Origin: Siphonodentalium dalli
Lineage: Eukaryota > Mollusca > Scaphopoda > Gadilida > Siphonodentaliidae
Length of the DNA stretch: 64,000 nucleotides
Direction of reading: 5' to 3'
Assembly: GCA_032622095.1 (NCBI GenBank)
Contig: CP136064.1
Location: 248,031,827-248,095,826, forward strand
In this document: positions 11,605 through 23,593 of the stretch, piece after piece
Layout: the number at the start of each line of letters is the position of its first letter
Numbering within the stretch: position 1 is the stretch's first letter
Translations under genes and position numbers: made by a program
The notes under the pieces: model-generated
The model's database searches: none
Seen by the model: only the letters and a program-made list of their open reading frames with translations
What the model was told of the DNA's origin: nothing

Positions 11605-12855
11605 ATGAGATACGCTATAATTTCACAGGAGAGAAAATTTCTACTAGATGTCGAATTAGCAGCGACCAATGATCCCACCTTATTCTGGAAATTGACGAAA
11701 TCCCGTGCTCACACGCAAATGGTTACTCCCGTTATTAACTTCGGAAATGGACCAACCCGTGATCCCAATTCAGTGCTGTCTGGCTGGAGACAATATTTTG
11801 AACATTTGTACACTCCCAGTGTTCACAGAGATCCCTGCTTCGAACGATCGGTAATAAATCACGTGAAAATGGCGACGAACGTATCGACACAGAGCTGGAG
11901 TAGTACGATATTCTGTGAGCCGTTAACTGAGCAAGAAATCATTGCATGTATAAAACTGTTGAAGAAAAAAAAATCTGGTGGCCCAGACGATGTAGTTAAC
12001 GAACACTTAATGTTTGGTCCAAACTCTCTGTTAAAAATATTGTGTAATCTTTTTAATGCCATGCTCACCCACGAATGGATTCCCGATGGATTGAAATGTG
12101 GCATTATAATTCCACTATTCAAAGGTGACCCGAAACCACGGGACATACCGGATAGCTATTGTGCTATTACTTTGCTTTCGTCAATCTATAAGTTGTTCGA
12201 GTCCATTCTCCTGGCCAGATTTCTTAAGAGTCCCATTCTTCAACGCTTCCCGAACGGCCTACAGTTCGGGTTCCAAAAGAATGTTGGATGTTCGATGACA
12301 TCGTTCCTCGTGCAAGAGCTAGGCGATTCAATACGCCATTGACAATAATTCTATTGCATATGTATGCTTCCTCGACTCAATGAAGGCATTCGACCGTGTG
12401 TGGCATGACGGTCTTCTCTACAAACTTAGTAAATTGGACTTTGAGGGAAAAATTCTGCGCGTGATCCGCAACATGTATCAAGATTGTACAAGTCGTGTTT
12501 TGTATAACGGAAGCATGTCAGCCGCACTTAATATACGACAAGGAACCCAACAAGGAGCAGTCAGCTCACCGTTCCTGTACCTGACGTATTTGTGGACGAG
12601 TTACTCACTTCTCTGCAAAAATCTAACTATGGCCTGAATATTTCTGAGATTAACTGTGCATCACCAACAACGGCGGACGACATATGTATCATATCGCTCA
12701 GTAAGTCTGGTCTGGACGAACTACTAAACATTTGCCAAGACTATAGTGCCAAATGGAACTTCAACTTCTCAACTACTAAAAGTATCGTCACAGTTTTTAA
12801 CGAATCGCGTCGTGATTACAATCGTCAACAATGTAGATGGACGCTTGGCAGATAA
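11605..12855 (+). pseudogene. LINE reverse transcriptase domain (frameshifted)
   Basis: Three successive frames (11605-12342, 12380-12637, 12592-12855) together hold the RT fingers and palm. Visible blocks are KSGGPDDVVNEHL, PLFKGDPKPRD, YCAITLLSSIYKLFESI, GFQKNVGC, then motif A as FDRVWHDGLL, motif B as RQGTQQGAVSSPFLY and motif C as TADDICII in place of YADD. In an active element this makes cDNA from the element's RNA at the nicked target. A stop at 12340 and frame changes near 12350 and 12600-12640 break it. Confidence 0.88.
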
Positions 12856-12948
12856 ATTATAAAAGAATCCACTGAATGTCGTCACCTTGGAATAGTTTAG
12901 TCAAAATTTGATCACAATACAGTCCGCGCAGACGAAGCATCACAGAAA

Positions 12949-13923
12949 ATGCGCAGTAGTTACTTTTCGTTAGCAGGCAAAAAATCACTTCAAATGGCTA
13001 TACCAGTTACGATGTGCAAACTACTACATAGTGTCGTTATTCCAAGAGCTCTCTATGGATCTGAGCTTCTATCGAACCCCAACAACGAACAGATACACAC
13101 CATCGAAAAGTCTCTTCGCACATGTGTGAAACACATGCAGTCTCTTCCCAGCCACGAAAGTACAAACCTCTCTCTGAGTCTTGTTGGAATCATTCCTATT
13201 CGAAGGCAGCTTCATTTGAGGAAACTAGCTTTCCTCGCAGATCTAATCCACTTGCCTGCTACACGAGATATTCCTCTTTGTGTATTCTTATGTAAACTCT
13301 ATCACTATAACTTGTTCGGAGTGAAAACCAAAGGATTCGTTTCTGACATCATCGATATTCTTAGAATCTATGATCTCGACTCTCACCTTAACCAGTTTCT
13401 GTCAAGTGGATTCTTCATGACCAAAGCCAGTTGGAAACGTCTCACAAAAGCAAAGGTCAAGGAGCGTCATTTCGAAGAGTGGCTGTCATCCTGTGTGAAT
13501 GCAAATGACCAGATGCGATTTCTTCCACATGCGGTCCCAATGTCATCATGGAGTATATGGAAACTCCTGGCAGATCATCCAGAAAAATCTCAGGAGTTGA
13601 AAAATCTGGCACAGCTTCTCAACCGAACACTCTTCACCAACAATTCTAAATGTAAGCTATGTGTGTGTATATATAACAATGAAATCGAACACATCACCAC
13701 TTCGTGTAACACTCCTGTCATGCATGCTCTAAGATACCATTACTGGTGCATGATCATAGACCGTTTCGGCACGGATACGTTCGTCACTCTAGACTCTCTG
13801 CATCAAGACCACTTCCATGCGATCCTGTTCGGTGCCGCATTTGTCGCCAAATTCTTCTCGGAGTTTTGTGGAGCGACTTCATTCTTGCTTCTGCAACATT
13901 CCTCTTCACGTGCACACAACTAA
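12949..13923 (+). pseudogene. LINE C-terminal domain with zinc knuckle
   Basis: The frame is open for 324 codons after further breaks near 12855-12948. It begins with a thumb/connection-like segment (VIPRALYGSELL), a motif seen in many Jockey/CR1-type proteins. Near the end lies CKLCVCIYNNEIEHITTSC, which fits C-x2-C-x9-H-x4-C, a nucleic-acid-binding knuckle. This is the longest intact frame in the window. I treat it as part of the dead LINE and not as a host gene, because it lies in order after the RT motifs and before the 3' tail. Confidence 0.8.
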
Positions 13924-14249
13924 TCCGCCCAAGATAACTTATGGGTGTTGCTAGCCCATACGAATGCGAGTGCGCTTCTTTCGTGGTGCCATTTCATTTA
14001 TTGCACATTTCTGATAATCGCAGGTTCTTCGACGCCTCAACTGTCTGAACTATCTTTCTATATTCTGTTCCTAAATTGTAAAACATGTATATATCTTGAA
14101 ACGATGTACATACCACGCATTATAGGCCATATAATATGTGTGGCCATACGCATAATACACTTGTATATACATATTCTCCTTTATTGGAGGTAAATAAATA
14201 AATAAAATCCCCTGATTAAAATGCATCACCACTACTCTTGTGTCTGTAA

Positions 14250-14710
14250 CAAGTCTTAGTTTAGTGTGCCTGTCCTTTGCAGAATGAGGTCCCCAGAGGG
14301 TAATTTAGTGACGCTAGCATCACTAAATTCACCCTCTGGGGACCTTATTCTGCTTAGGCCTCATCCTCTCTGGAAAGTTCCTTTATTATCAAATTTCTAT
14401 AGAAACTTCTTCACATAGATTATATATTTTTTTTAGTTTAGTTTCTCTAGATCCTGCTATATCCCCAAATTGGGGACACATTGCATAATTGAGGTTCCCA
14501 ATGGGTGCACATCACAATATTCACCATTTGGGAACTTCAATCTGAGTCAATGTCTCCCATAGCAGTATAGGCCTCAGCAGAATGTGGTTCCCAGAGGGTG
14601 AATTTAGTGACGCTATCCCGTATAGCGGGCTAGCATCACTAAATTCACCCTCTGGAAAGTTTCTTTCTTATAAAATTTCTATAGAAACTTCTTCACATAG
14701 TCTATTTCTT
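14250..14710. mobile_element. hAT-type double-hairpin MITE (partly truncated)
   Basis: It starts caagtcttagtttagtgtgc and contains the family core tgaggtccccagagggtgaa with its complement twice, as two hairpins. A spacer with 'ttcccaatgggtgcacatc' lies between them. The second hairpin lacks its outer arm. Better preserved relatives with 8-bp target duplications lie at 39542 and 60205. Confidence 0.7.
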
Positions 14711-14738
14711 TATATGTTTACCCATACCATAGTATGGG

Positions 14739-15626
14739 TATTCACAATTCTCCAATAATGATAACACCATCATTGCCATCAAGCCGCGCCGGAGTCCACT
14801 AGGGGTCGACATCAGCGTTTATTGGTATACATGCTTACAAGTTAAGGGACGGACACGTCTTCACATACAGGTTAATTACATCCTACTGTGTCTGCGTTGG
14901 CGGTCAGGAAAAACCAACGAAAAACCTCTTGGGAAAAACGATGGAAACCTGCTTTCCGAAACCAACATCACTAACGCAGCTCGAATGTTCGGAAATTCAT
15001 TCTAATTGATCAATTGTGCAACACAAACCTGTGTACACACTATATAATACAAATATAAATTAACATATATAACATGTTCGAATATATACACTATGATCGT
15101 GATCGGATGACACACTTATATGCGTTTAATATAAATGACTACATATAAAACTATTACTTCCTGAATAAGGTGCGATATGCACATTTCAAAGTTACAATTA
15201 ACTTTTATTAATGATAATTAAAATAAAAAAAAAATTCAACATCAACTTTCTATAATATGCATGATTTCATGCGTTATAAGAATATATGCTTATCAGATAT
15301 AGTTTCAACATACGCATCTCATTACGTTATTGAACCGTCAATCCATAACATTACTGAAATGTTTGAAACAAAAAATTTGGAGTTGACCCGACATACAAGG
15401 CGATTTGGCTAGAAATGACACCACACGCTCTATAATAGCGTGACCTATTTTCATTGTTCATGCACGAAGCGATAATTGATCGCTCACTCATTATTACCAT
15501 GAACAGTGAATACAAAAGTTTTCGGCTAATGTGCTTTGCACCAAACGCTGAAAACTGATCAGTATTCACAATTCTCCAATAATGATAACACCATCATTGC
15601 CATCAAGCCGCGCCGGAGTCCACTAG
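14739..15626 (+). repeat. 64-bp direct repeats flanking about 760 bp
   Basis: Positions 14739-14802 and 15563-15626 are the same sequence (starting tattcacaattctccaataa, ending gccggagtccactag). The interval ends with a 190-bp segment (15376-15562) repeated at 20568-20759. Nothing coding is seen between. The layout could be a truncated tandem or an LTR-like duplication, but no primer-binding site or polyprotein was found. Confidence 0.65.
15376..15562. repeat. Dispersed 190-bp repeat, copy 1
   Basis: It begins tttggagttgacccgacata and ends cgctgaaaactgatca. Copy 2 at 20568-20759 is almost identical, with about one difference in the first 60 bases, so one or both arrived recently. Confidence 0.8.
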
Positions 15627-15826
15627 ATCCATTACAAAGAATTGGTAGTTGGAATCATTAAATATTAAACTTTAATCTTCTAATAATGAGAAAATATATT
15701 CCATTATACCGAAAAGTTGATCATATTTGTGTATTCTACATGAACATTAATTCGTGTTTGCCCATGTTACAGACACCTTACAACAATCCACATATACATG
15801 TGCATATATACATACATAATCACTGA

Positions 15827-16325
15827 TGCCTAGCATCTTGAGTATTATCATGGGCCTCACGCCCTTGCTCCGGCATGCTTCCAAATGCCGAGCATCTTGA
15901 GTATTATCATGGGCCTCAAAACCCTCGCACATACGTGCTTCCAAATGCCGAGCATCTTGGAAATTATCATGGGCCTCACGCCCTCGCATCGGCATGCTTC
16001 CAAATGCCGAGCTTCTTGAGTATTATCATGGGCCTCAAACCCTCACATAAACGTGCTTCAAAATGCCGAACATTTTGAAAATTATCATGGGCCTCACGCC
16101 CTCGCACCGGCATGCTTCCAAATGCCGAGCTTCTTGAGTATTATCATGAGCCTCAAACCCTCACACAGACGTGCTTCAAAATACCGAGCATTTTGAGAAT
16201 TATTATGGGCCTCACGCCCTCTCATCGACATGCTTCCAAATGCATAGTATCCTGATTATTATCATGGGCCTCAGACCCTCGCACCGACGCGCACCAAAAT
16301 AACAACATGCTATAATAATGGCATG
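15827..16325. repeat. 59-bp minisatellite with dimeric higher-order pattern
   Basis: About eight head-to-tail units of 59-60 bp carry the core ttatcatgggcctca. They alternate between a 'cacgccctcgcaccggcatg' type and a 'caaaccctcgcacanacgtg' type, giving a 118-bp dimer. Spacers are not unique and repeats are not short and constant, so it is not a CRISPR array. Confidence 0.85.
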
Positions 16326-17605
16326 ACGCCTTCGCACTAAAGCATTACATTACTACTAAAGCATATCACTCGCGTACCAAAACTCGATGCCAGTTCTAAA
16401 TGCCGAGCACTAGTATATCTTGATTATCATCATGGGCCTCAAACCCTCGCACCGACGCGCTTCCAAATGCCGATCATCTTGGAAATTCCACATGGGCCTC
16501 TAAAACGCACACAAAAGCGCCATTAAACATGCCAAACATAATATTCGATGTTTAACATTTGGTTAAGTTATCATGGACCACATGCCATCATATCAAAATT
16601 CTATACCATGGCTTTATAAAACCCAGATTGTTAAAACCATGTTAACAAAGTCTAACACCTATGCACAAAAGCACCAAAATAACAACATGTATATCGGTTT
16701 TAACATCAATACACAATCGTAGCCTCTAATAATGGCATATCGCCTTCGCATTAAAGCGTTACATTACTACCAGAGCATATCATGTCGCACGCAATTATAG
16801 GCACTCACGGCCACGCATTATATATTTAAGCGTTTATGTCAACAACACATATCCATATCATAGCATCCTTCAGCTTCGCACCCAATAATATTTTCGTCAC
16901 CATATCAAAAACCGTTTCTACCCGCGCACACTATATATACGGGCGTTCGCACACACAATTTAGTGTTACTATATCGGGGGTCTCTGCCCACACACCATTT
17001 AATCGTATAACAAACAGTGCGTCTTCGTAAAGCATAAACGTAAACTATTTAGTTTTTACCATCGGGCCCGCGTAAAAATATAGTCGTTATATCTCATGTC
17101 CTTCAGACAAACGCACAACGTTTAATGTTGATATATATCATGCGGTCTATTGCCCGCGTTCTCTATTATCATTTATTTCAGTGGCCTCACGCCCTCATAT
17201 ATACATTTCGTGTTTATATAGTGTTCCACCGTATATGCGTATACACACCATAACCATGCATCGGTACAATCGAACACCTTTATATGCGTTAACAAAATTA
17301 ACATTACAAAGTCCCTGCTCACATCAACAAGCATCTATATATGGGGGAATATCAAATAACATTTTCTTCATACATATTAAATAGACGTGCCCGTCATATA
17401 TACAGTTCAATAACATTACTAACAAATGTTATAATCTTTGAGTCTATACAATGTATATACACATATATATACCACCGCCAACCATAGTTACTTTTCCGTT
17501 TTAAGCTTATATCCACTCGAATGTCCATCGATGAATTCACGAATTGTATATATAGCTGTCCATTCGTCTATGTTGTTTTGCTTTTGTTATACACCACCGC
17601 AACAT
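16326..17605. repeat. Decayed continuation of the minisatellite
   Basis: Recognisable fragments of the 59-bp unit persist at about 16395-16500 (ccgagcac, catgggcctcaaaccctcgc). Derived words such as gccttcgcactaaagc appear near 16330 and 16745, and ggcctcacgccctcatata near 17183. Toward 17600 similarity fades into AT-rich sequence. No gene is seen; the small frames are chance. Confidence 0.5.
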
Positions 17606-18884
17606 GAGGGTGACGACCCCCCTCCCCCTGGCATCCGGCATCCGGCTTAAAATGGACCCCGGCATCCGGAATACGCCATAACAGAGAGACGGCATCCGGA
17701 ATACTATTTAATTAAATTTATTGAAAACAGACTCAGGAACGAAGTAAACGTTGGCACGAGGTATTGGAATTAGTCTCCGTATTGGTTAGTAATGATTTGA
17801 TTTAGCAGCTTTACGGAAAGATTAAACTTTTTACTAAAGGTATGATCTACTATCACACATATATATACGCCCTGTCTAACTTACTCGCGGCCATATTGGA
17901 TCCACCAGGTCCGGTTCCGTGGTTTTAGTGCTACAGGTCAAAGTTTTGGAGTAGCATTTCCATATACATGTATGACATATATGGAAGTTATGAATATTCA
18001 AAAGCTCGATATATGATCATATATGGAAATGCTACTCCGGAACTTTGATTTGTAGCAATAAAACCACAGAACCGGGGCTGCATGGAGGAATGTCTTATAT
18101 CAATGAACCGGAACTGGTGGAACTAATATGGCCGGGAGTTAATGACATGACAGGGCGTATTGGGTGGGGATGAAAGGCATAGACCATGCTCCAAATGACA
18201 GGAGTGGTAAAAATCTTCCATTTGGATACTCGGGATCTCTTGCTAGCCTCTTCAGTGCAAATATGAACCTGTAGTTCGAGACTCCGAGTGTCTTAACCCA
18301 TTCGCCAAGTGCATATTCTTTTCTCAACACCGCCCTGATTGTACTTAGGATTGTCTACTTCGTTGAAGTTTAGTCCAAAACTGCGAGTTTCAGACATTTT
18401 AATGGTTTTTATTAAATTGAAGTCGCATACAGGCTTCTAAATACATTTTTTTTAAATTTAATAAAAGTTAATTACATATTGAATATATGATATTAAAAAT
18501 TACTGTCAAGCAGACATCAGATGGGCGACAACTCTATCGGATAATATAACAAACCGATATCGCAGATCAGCATTGCGATTTATTTTAACAGTAGGCCTAC
18601 CGTAGGTACTATATATTAATTATCACTATTTATATATGTCAGAATTGATAACGAGACGTATAATTAGCTAAATTGTGGATAATATTGTGTCCGAGCAAAT
18701 AACTATAAATTAGCGGACGTAATTTGGTTGTGTTTTTGCTGTTAACGTCAAGAAAGATTATCAATGGAAGCATCCGGCATCCGATATATGTGCCCGACGG
18801 CATCCGGCGTACAGTGGTCTGGCATCCGGAATACGCCATAACAGACCCGGCATCCGGCATCCGAAAAGGGGGGTCGTCACCCTC
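17606..18884. mobile_element. 1.28-kb DNA transposon with 6-bp target duplication
   Basis: The ends are inverted: gagggtgacgacccccct at 17606 and its complement ending cgtcaccctc at 18884. CAACAT flanks both sides (17600-17605 and 18885-18890). Just inside each end the word ggcatccgg occurs repeatedly (17629-17693 and 18774-18862), giving subterminal repeats. No transposase is present. A 6-bp duplication with these ends does not let me assign a superfamily; Dada-type elements make duplications of this size. Confidence 0.8.
17868..18157. mobile_element. 290-bp TA-flanked fold-back MITE, nested
   Basis: The ends are CGCCCTGTC (17868-17876) and GACAGGGCG (18149-18157), flanked by TA on both sides. 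Long arms follow, including cggccatattgg / ccaatatggccg-like and gtagcatttccatata / tatatggaaatgctac. It lies wholly inside the 17606 element. The TA duplication suggests a Tc1/mariner-like mover. Confidence 0.8.
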
Positions 18885-19508
18885 CAACATAGATCCCCAT
18901 AATTTGGTTCCAAATACACCATGATCAATTATCGGACGTATCGTATCTGCAAAGCAAATTTTATTCACAATGTACCAAACAACCTTCCTCAAAATTCCGA
19001 TATGTATATACAATGTATACACACATTCCCAATTACCCCCAACAATACAACCTCATTATTTTCAAAAATACATGACATATATAATCGTGCATATACACTT
19101 CTTATTCTGTTAGATACATATGTACGCACACAAGGTACACATTTTTTCACAATATACATATCGTCAGACCATGTTCAAGAAACATGTCATTAACACCATG
19201 CAATAGCTGCGCCACGCGCTTGCTCCGATCTCAAATTTACCCATGTTCTACAAATGAACAGGAAAACCAGCTTATCATGGGTTCTCACCCAACGTCATTA
19301 CTTCAGACTTATAGACGGTTTGTATGATCTCAAAACAAACATGTTTATATATGATATATACCACAAACAACAACAAATCTAATCCCGTTGTCTTTTCCTT
19401 GCAGCCGATCATCGTTAATAATAATTGATATAGCGCTTTCGATATATTGACTGAATTATACGATGTCAATTCTGTCCGAGAATAAAACGGTTCTCGCACG
19501 TTATATAC

Positions 19509-19549
<41 letters not shown>

Positions 19550-20567
19550 GCAAACAGGCATATATCACATGCATACGCATGCATATAACTACACTGCTTC
19601 TTGTATGGCGTGTCTCGTCAAGACACATAGCCTCCATTTTCCCTACACTTATACATACACTGTATATATGCTCGTGATTATTTAGCTCACCGTAAATATG
19701 TCATGCAAACAAATGTATCACACGGTACCATGTCATTATATTAACATGCTAATTCCCCATTCATTTCCCCCCCCCACATCAAAATGGGTCCAAAATCAGC
19801 AATATGCATAGCAAAAACGCATAAAATATTAGCATTAATTTGTATTTTTTTTTTTTTAAACGTTTACATGCAAAATGGAAATGCACTTCACTGGATTGGG
19901 CACATTCAAAACAGCTGAACACCATACTGAGTGACTAATCAGATATAATCAACATACCACAAAATATCACATTTTTAACTTGATTATTAATCTCTTGGTT
20001 GGAATTTTCTAAATTTATTATTTATTACTATCAAACATTATTGGCGTTCTTGTCCAATTATATACTTCCGCGCATAAATAGGCGCATACGTATATATAAC
20101 ACCTGGAATAAATTTACATGTATGTACATGTATCAGTGACTATATGTAGTTGTGTAGTAAAGCTGTTTACTTTTGACCTCACAATAACTGAACACATAGC
20201 TTATTCTGCTATATCGCTATCTAAAACGTGTTTCACCAAGTCGCACTGACAAAAACATGCAAGCAACTACTATACTCATCTTATTCCGAATCATTCCATG
20301 CAACTCGTATGATTCGATCCAATTGGTAAGCATCCATGAATGTACTCGTCCATACTGTTGTCTGTTCGCTGAGATCATCTGCGTGTAACCAACTGCCTCA
20401 TGCATTCCCTCGAATTGAATCGTCAGTTATAAATGCGAACACAAAATGTTCGACTTGAAGATCTCTTCCACCAATTGGTCATTATTCTGGTATATGACAG
20501 TCGGATGTCTGAGTTCTCTGCTGTATATTATCCAGTCGGACCATAACCAGAAACATAAGGTAGCGAA
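18885..20567. other. Non-coding AT-rich stretch
   Basis: No supported gene. An alternating TA microsatellite lies at about 19512-19545. Words resembling the decayed minisatellite (gcgcttgctccgatctcaaa near 19217) hint that this DNA shares an origin with 16-17.6 kb, but similarity is too weak to delimit. Confidence 0.4.
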
Positions 20568-20759
20568 CAACAAATTTGGAGTTGACCCGACATACAAGGC
20601 GATTCGGCTAGAAATGACACCACACGCTCTATAATAGCGTGACCTATTTTCATTGTTCATGCACGAAGCGATAATTGATCGCTCACTCATTATTACCATG
20701 AACAGTGAATACAAAAGTTTTCGGCTAATGTGCTTTGCACCAAACGCTGAAAACTGATC
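20568..20759. repeat. Dispersed 190-bp repeat, copy 2
   Basis: Near-identical to 15376-15562. It directly abuts the GTCT-microsatellite head of the Helentron-like element that follows. Confidence 0.8.
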
Positions 20760-22749
20760 ATAAACATAGTGTCGTTGTCCGGATTGACCACTCGTCGTTA
20801 GTCCGTCCGTCTGTCTGTCTGTCTGTCTGTAGACACTTTACGCATGGTGCGATAACTGAAATATTTTCTATCTGATCGGAACCAAATTTTTTATATGAAT
20901 TTCTCAGCACCAAACTCAGATCGAGTTTTTTTTTATGGAGTTATGGTCCTTTTTCAACTTAGATTTCATGCATGCTGCCATAACTAAAAAAAATTATCTG
21001 ACCGTAACCAAATTTTGTATGGGAGTTGCTCAGCCCAAAGTACATATCGATTTCGAATATGGGTTTGATCCAATATTTTTTAATGGAGTTATGGCCATTT
21101 GACATAGAATTCATGAATGCTTCGATAAATCAACTGATGAACCAAATTTTGTTTGTGAGTTTCTCAACTCAAAATACAGATCAAGTTCGAATATGGGTTT
21201 GATCCGGTACTTTTTAATGGAGTTATGGCCCTTTTATTATTTTATTCATTGCTATAATATATCAAAGATACACAGGTGGCACATCTAGATAGTATCTAAT
21301 AAATCAGGTTCACAATGCTATGAAGACACAGAGATAGCATCCAGTTACAATGCCATGAAGTTGTCTCTCTCTTGTATTGAGTTAATTAACTGCTAGGAGA
21401 TGTGTTGGCTTTATCAGATATACTTTATACTCTATAAGTATATCTGGCCATGATATCATAGGTGTAATGTTTATACTATTATATTTTATATGCATGGTTA
21501 TTTAAATTTCATCTTAAAGGCATACTCTGGTTTCATTGTTTAATAGCATTACCATTGGAATTTTGTTGGTTGCATGGGAAGACTACTTTGGTTTTCAAAC
21601 TTTTAAAAACTTGAGAGCTCTGTATCAGTCTAAGGGAACAAAATAATTGTTCATAACACTTTTAGAACTGTAGGTCTAGTTTGTTTTATCTATATATTGA
21701 TGGAAAGCTTTTTCGACATTGATTTCAATTGATTACAAATGTGAATTGAAATATTAAAGGGGCACACCAGGTTTGATGTATTTTTCCTGTACTCTGCATG
21801 AGATAAAACTTTTTATGTGTACCTATACCACAGTATGGTGCACATAGTGCCAATGTCCGGATTGACCACTCGTCTGTCCGTCCATCTATATCTGTCTGTC
21901 TGTCAGTTTGTATACACTTTAGGCATAATGCGATAACTCTAACATTTTCTATTTGATCAGAACCAAATTTTGTATATAGGTTTCTCATCCCAAAATACAG
22001 TTCGAGTTTGAATATGGGTACGATCCGATTTATTTTAAAGGAGTTATGTCCCTTCTTTCTTTTTTTTTAATTTGAAATTTTGATTTTTCATAATTTTTTA
22101 GATTGAATTTCCTCGCTCAATTTAACATAAAAAAATATTAAAAACTTTTATACAATGTAATAATAAATTTTTTTATTTAATTAAAAAAAAAATTTGTTAT
22201 TGACACTAATTTGTTTTAGTTGTATTCCATTAATTAGGTGTGGTGTCCTGTATTCAAAATGTGAAGATTTTATTGCAATAGTTGCATGTAATATAATGAT
22301 ATCTATAAATTGCCATGTGAACATCCAATATCCAGAGTATATGAGAATACCTTTAATAGATGTCATTCCAAGCGAAATCTGTTATTAATTGAGTGATGAC
22401 ATATGTTACATAGCTCTAGGGGGTGGTTGTATGAAGGTAAAGATGAACAACCTGCTGGCTGGATAATTTTTTATCCTATCTGTCAAATTGATTAATGGCT
22501 AAACAATTGGATCTCACAGTGAGAGATCCTTGTGTGAATAGGGACAGAGTTATGAGATTTAAAACGACCCCTCCCCCACCCCCATTACTTTAACCCCTTC
22601 TTAAGACAAATTATTTGAGCTTTTGATTTTGAGTTAGGTACTGATATATGTATTACTGTGATCATATCTTTGACCAATTATCAGTTATAGCTAATCGCAA
22701 GCGCCAAGGTATGGGTTAAACATCTGCCGATCGTGATCGGCCTCTCATT
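20760..22749 (+). mobile_element. Helentron-like element (family C), copy 1
   Basis: It has a head with gtccggattgaccactcg and a GTCC/GTCT microsatellite (20805-20830). Then come 160-bp-like tandem core units with repeated 'gggtttgatcc' and 'ggagttatggc' words (20930-21240). A second head copy lies at 21808-21905, starting ttatgtgtacctatacc. The 3' end matches copies 2 and 3: ggtatgggttaaacatctgc, then the stem gccgatc-gt-gatcggc (22726-22741), then cctctcatt. This is the layout of non-autonomous Helentrons and bivalve pearl elements; no Rep/helicase is seen. Confidence 0.7.
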
Positions 22750-22998
22750 TAGTTTAGTTTCTCTATATCCCCAAATTGGTACACAACACATTGCATAATT
22801 GAGCTTCCCAATGGGTGCACATCACAATATTCACCATTTGGGAACTTCAATCTGAGTCTATGTCTCCCATAGCAGATGAAGCCACGCAGAATCCCAGAGG
22901 GTGAATTTAGTGATGCTAGCCCATTATGCGCGATAGCGTCACTAAAATCACCCTCTGGGGACCTCATTCTGCAAATGACAGGCACACTAAACTCAGAC
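22750..22998. mobile_element. hAT-type MITE, right half
   Basis: The spacer part (tatccccaaattgg, ttcccaatgggtgcacatca) is followed by one complete hairpin built on cagagggtgaatttagtgat. The right end reads acactaaactcagacttg. The left hairpin is absent where it meets the end of the Helentron-like element. Confidence 0.65.
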
Positions 22999-23123
22999 TT
23001 GGTCTGTAAATATAATACTATTTTTTTGTATTGAAATATCCTATGTACATGTGTAGTGCTATTTGTAACTACCATGATTGTTTATTTCCATTGTCAGAAT
23101 AAGTCAACCAGTCCAATAAAGTA

Positions 23124-23337
23124 CAGTAATGCTTTATATATTCGACTCCTTAACCACAGAAGAATTATGGGTAATTTTTCAGGATTTAGTCAGAAATATC
23201 GCTCGTTACCATTCATCAGAAAGCTCTCATTGAGAGCTTTCCGATGAATGGCAACAAGCCATATTTCCGACTAAATCCTGAATAATTACCCATTATTCTG
23301 CTGTGGTTATGGAGTCGATTATTTAGGGCATTACATG
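23124..23337. mobile_element. TA-type palindromic MITE, copy 1
   Basis: Starts TA|cagtaatgc and ends with the complement, altered at the right edge (gggcattacatg). The arms carry ttcaggatttagtcagaaat and its complement. The central hairpin is gaaagctctcattgagagctttc. It ends 30 bp before the acceptor of SPFH exon 1. Confidence 0.8.
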
Positions 23338-23367
23338 TAACTGTGTAATATTGAATTTGTTTTGCAG

Positions 23368-23518
23368 GTCACTGAATTAGACTCATACAGATATGGTTGA
23401 CTACACAGCACTTAAGGTTGGAGGAGGTATTGTGCTCGTACATGTTGTAGTTGCTGTCATCATAGCAATTGTAGTAATAGTTTTATCTATTAGGATTTCA
23501 AATATAGAATATTATGAG
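23368..23518 (+). CDS. SPFH/band-7-like membrane protein, exon 1 (start codon)
   Basis: The exon follows tttgcag (acceptor at 23367) and ends at gtaagt (donor at 23519). It has 25 bases of 5' leader and ATG at 23393, so an upstream non-coding exon is likely. Its 42 codons give MVDYTALKVGGGIVLVHVVV and then more hydrophobic residues, a single membrane segment at about residues 10-33, followed by SIRISNIEYYE. It splices in phase 0 to exon 2. SPFH proteins often start with such an anchor and form oligomeric membrane scaffolds. The ATG is chosen because it is the first in the exon and the anchor follows at once. Two palindromic MITEs lie 30 bp upstream and 75 bp downstream. Confidence 0.75.
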
Positions 23519-23593
23519 GTAAGTTGAGACTTCTTTATTTTAAGGCGTTCCAGCATGTAAACACCTAAAATAAAGTAAGTTTCCCCTCATATA

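Larger units (their letters stand above)
10560..14208 (+). mobile_element. Degenerate non-LTR retrotransposon (LINE)
   Basis: About 3.6 kb carry, in order, an apurinic-like endonuclease, a reverse transcriptase and a C-terminal zinc knuckle, all on the + strand. The element ends in a short tandem tail, taaataaataaataaaa, at 14191-14207, as in CR1/L2/Jockey-like elements. Several frame breaks (near 11551, 12342, 12637 and 12855) make it inactive. The 5' end is not defined; an in-frame TAA at 10631 lies upstream of the endonuclease. The clade is uncertain; a Jockey/CR1-like position is my inference. Confidence 0.88.

Noticed and set aside
14739-15626. LTR retrotransposon bounded by 64-bp direct repeats
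   Set aside because: No TG...CA ends, primer-binding site, polypurine tract or polyprotein was found between them.
15827-16325. Regular repeats resembling a CRISPR array
   Set aside because: The whole 59-bp unit repeats without unique spacers, and the DNA is animal; it is a minisatellite.
16836-17650. Short frames between the minisatellite and the 1.28-kb element
   Set aside because: Low-complexity Thr/Ser/His-rich products of AT-rich decayed repeat; no evidence of coding.
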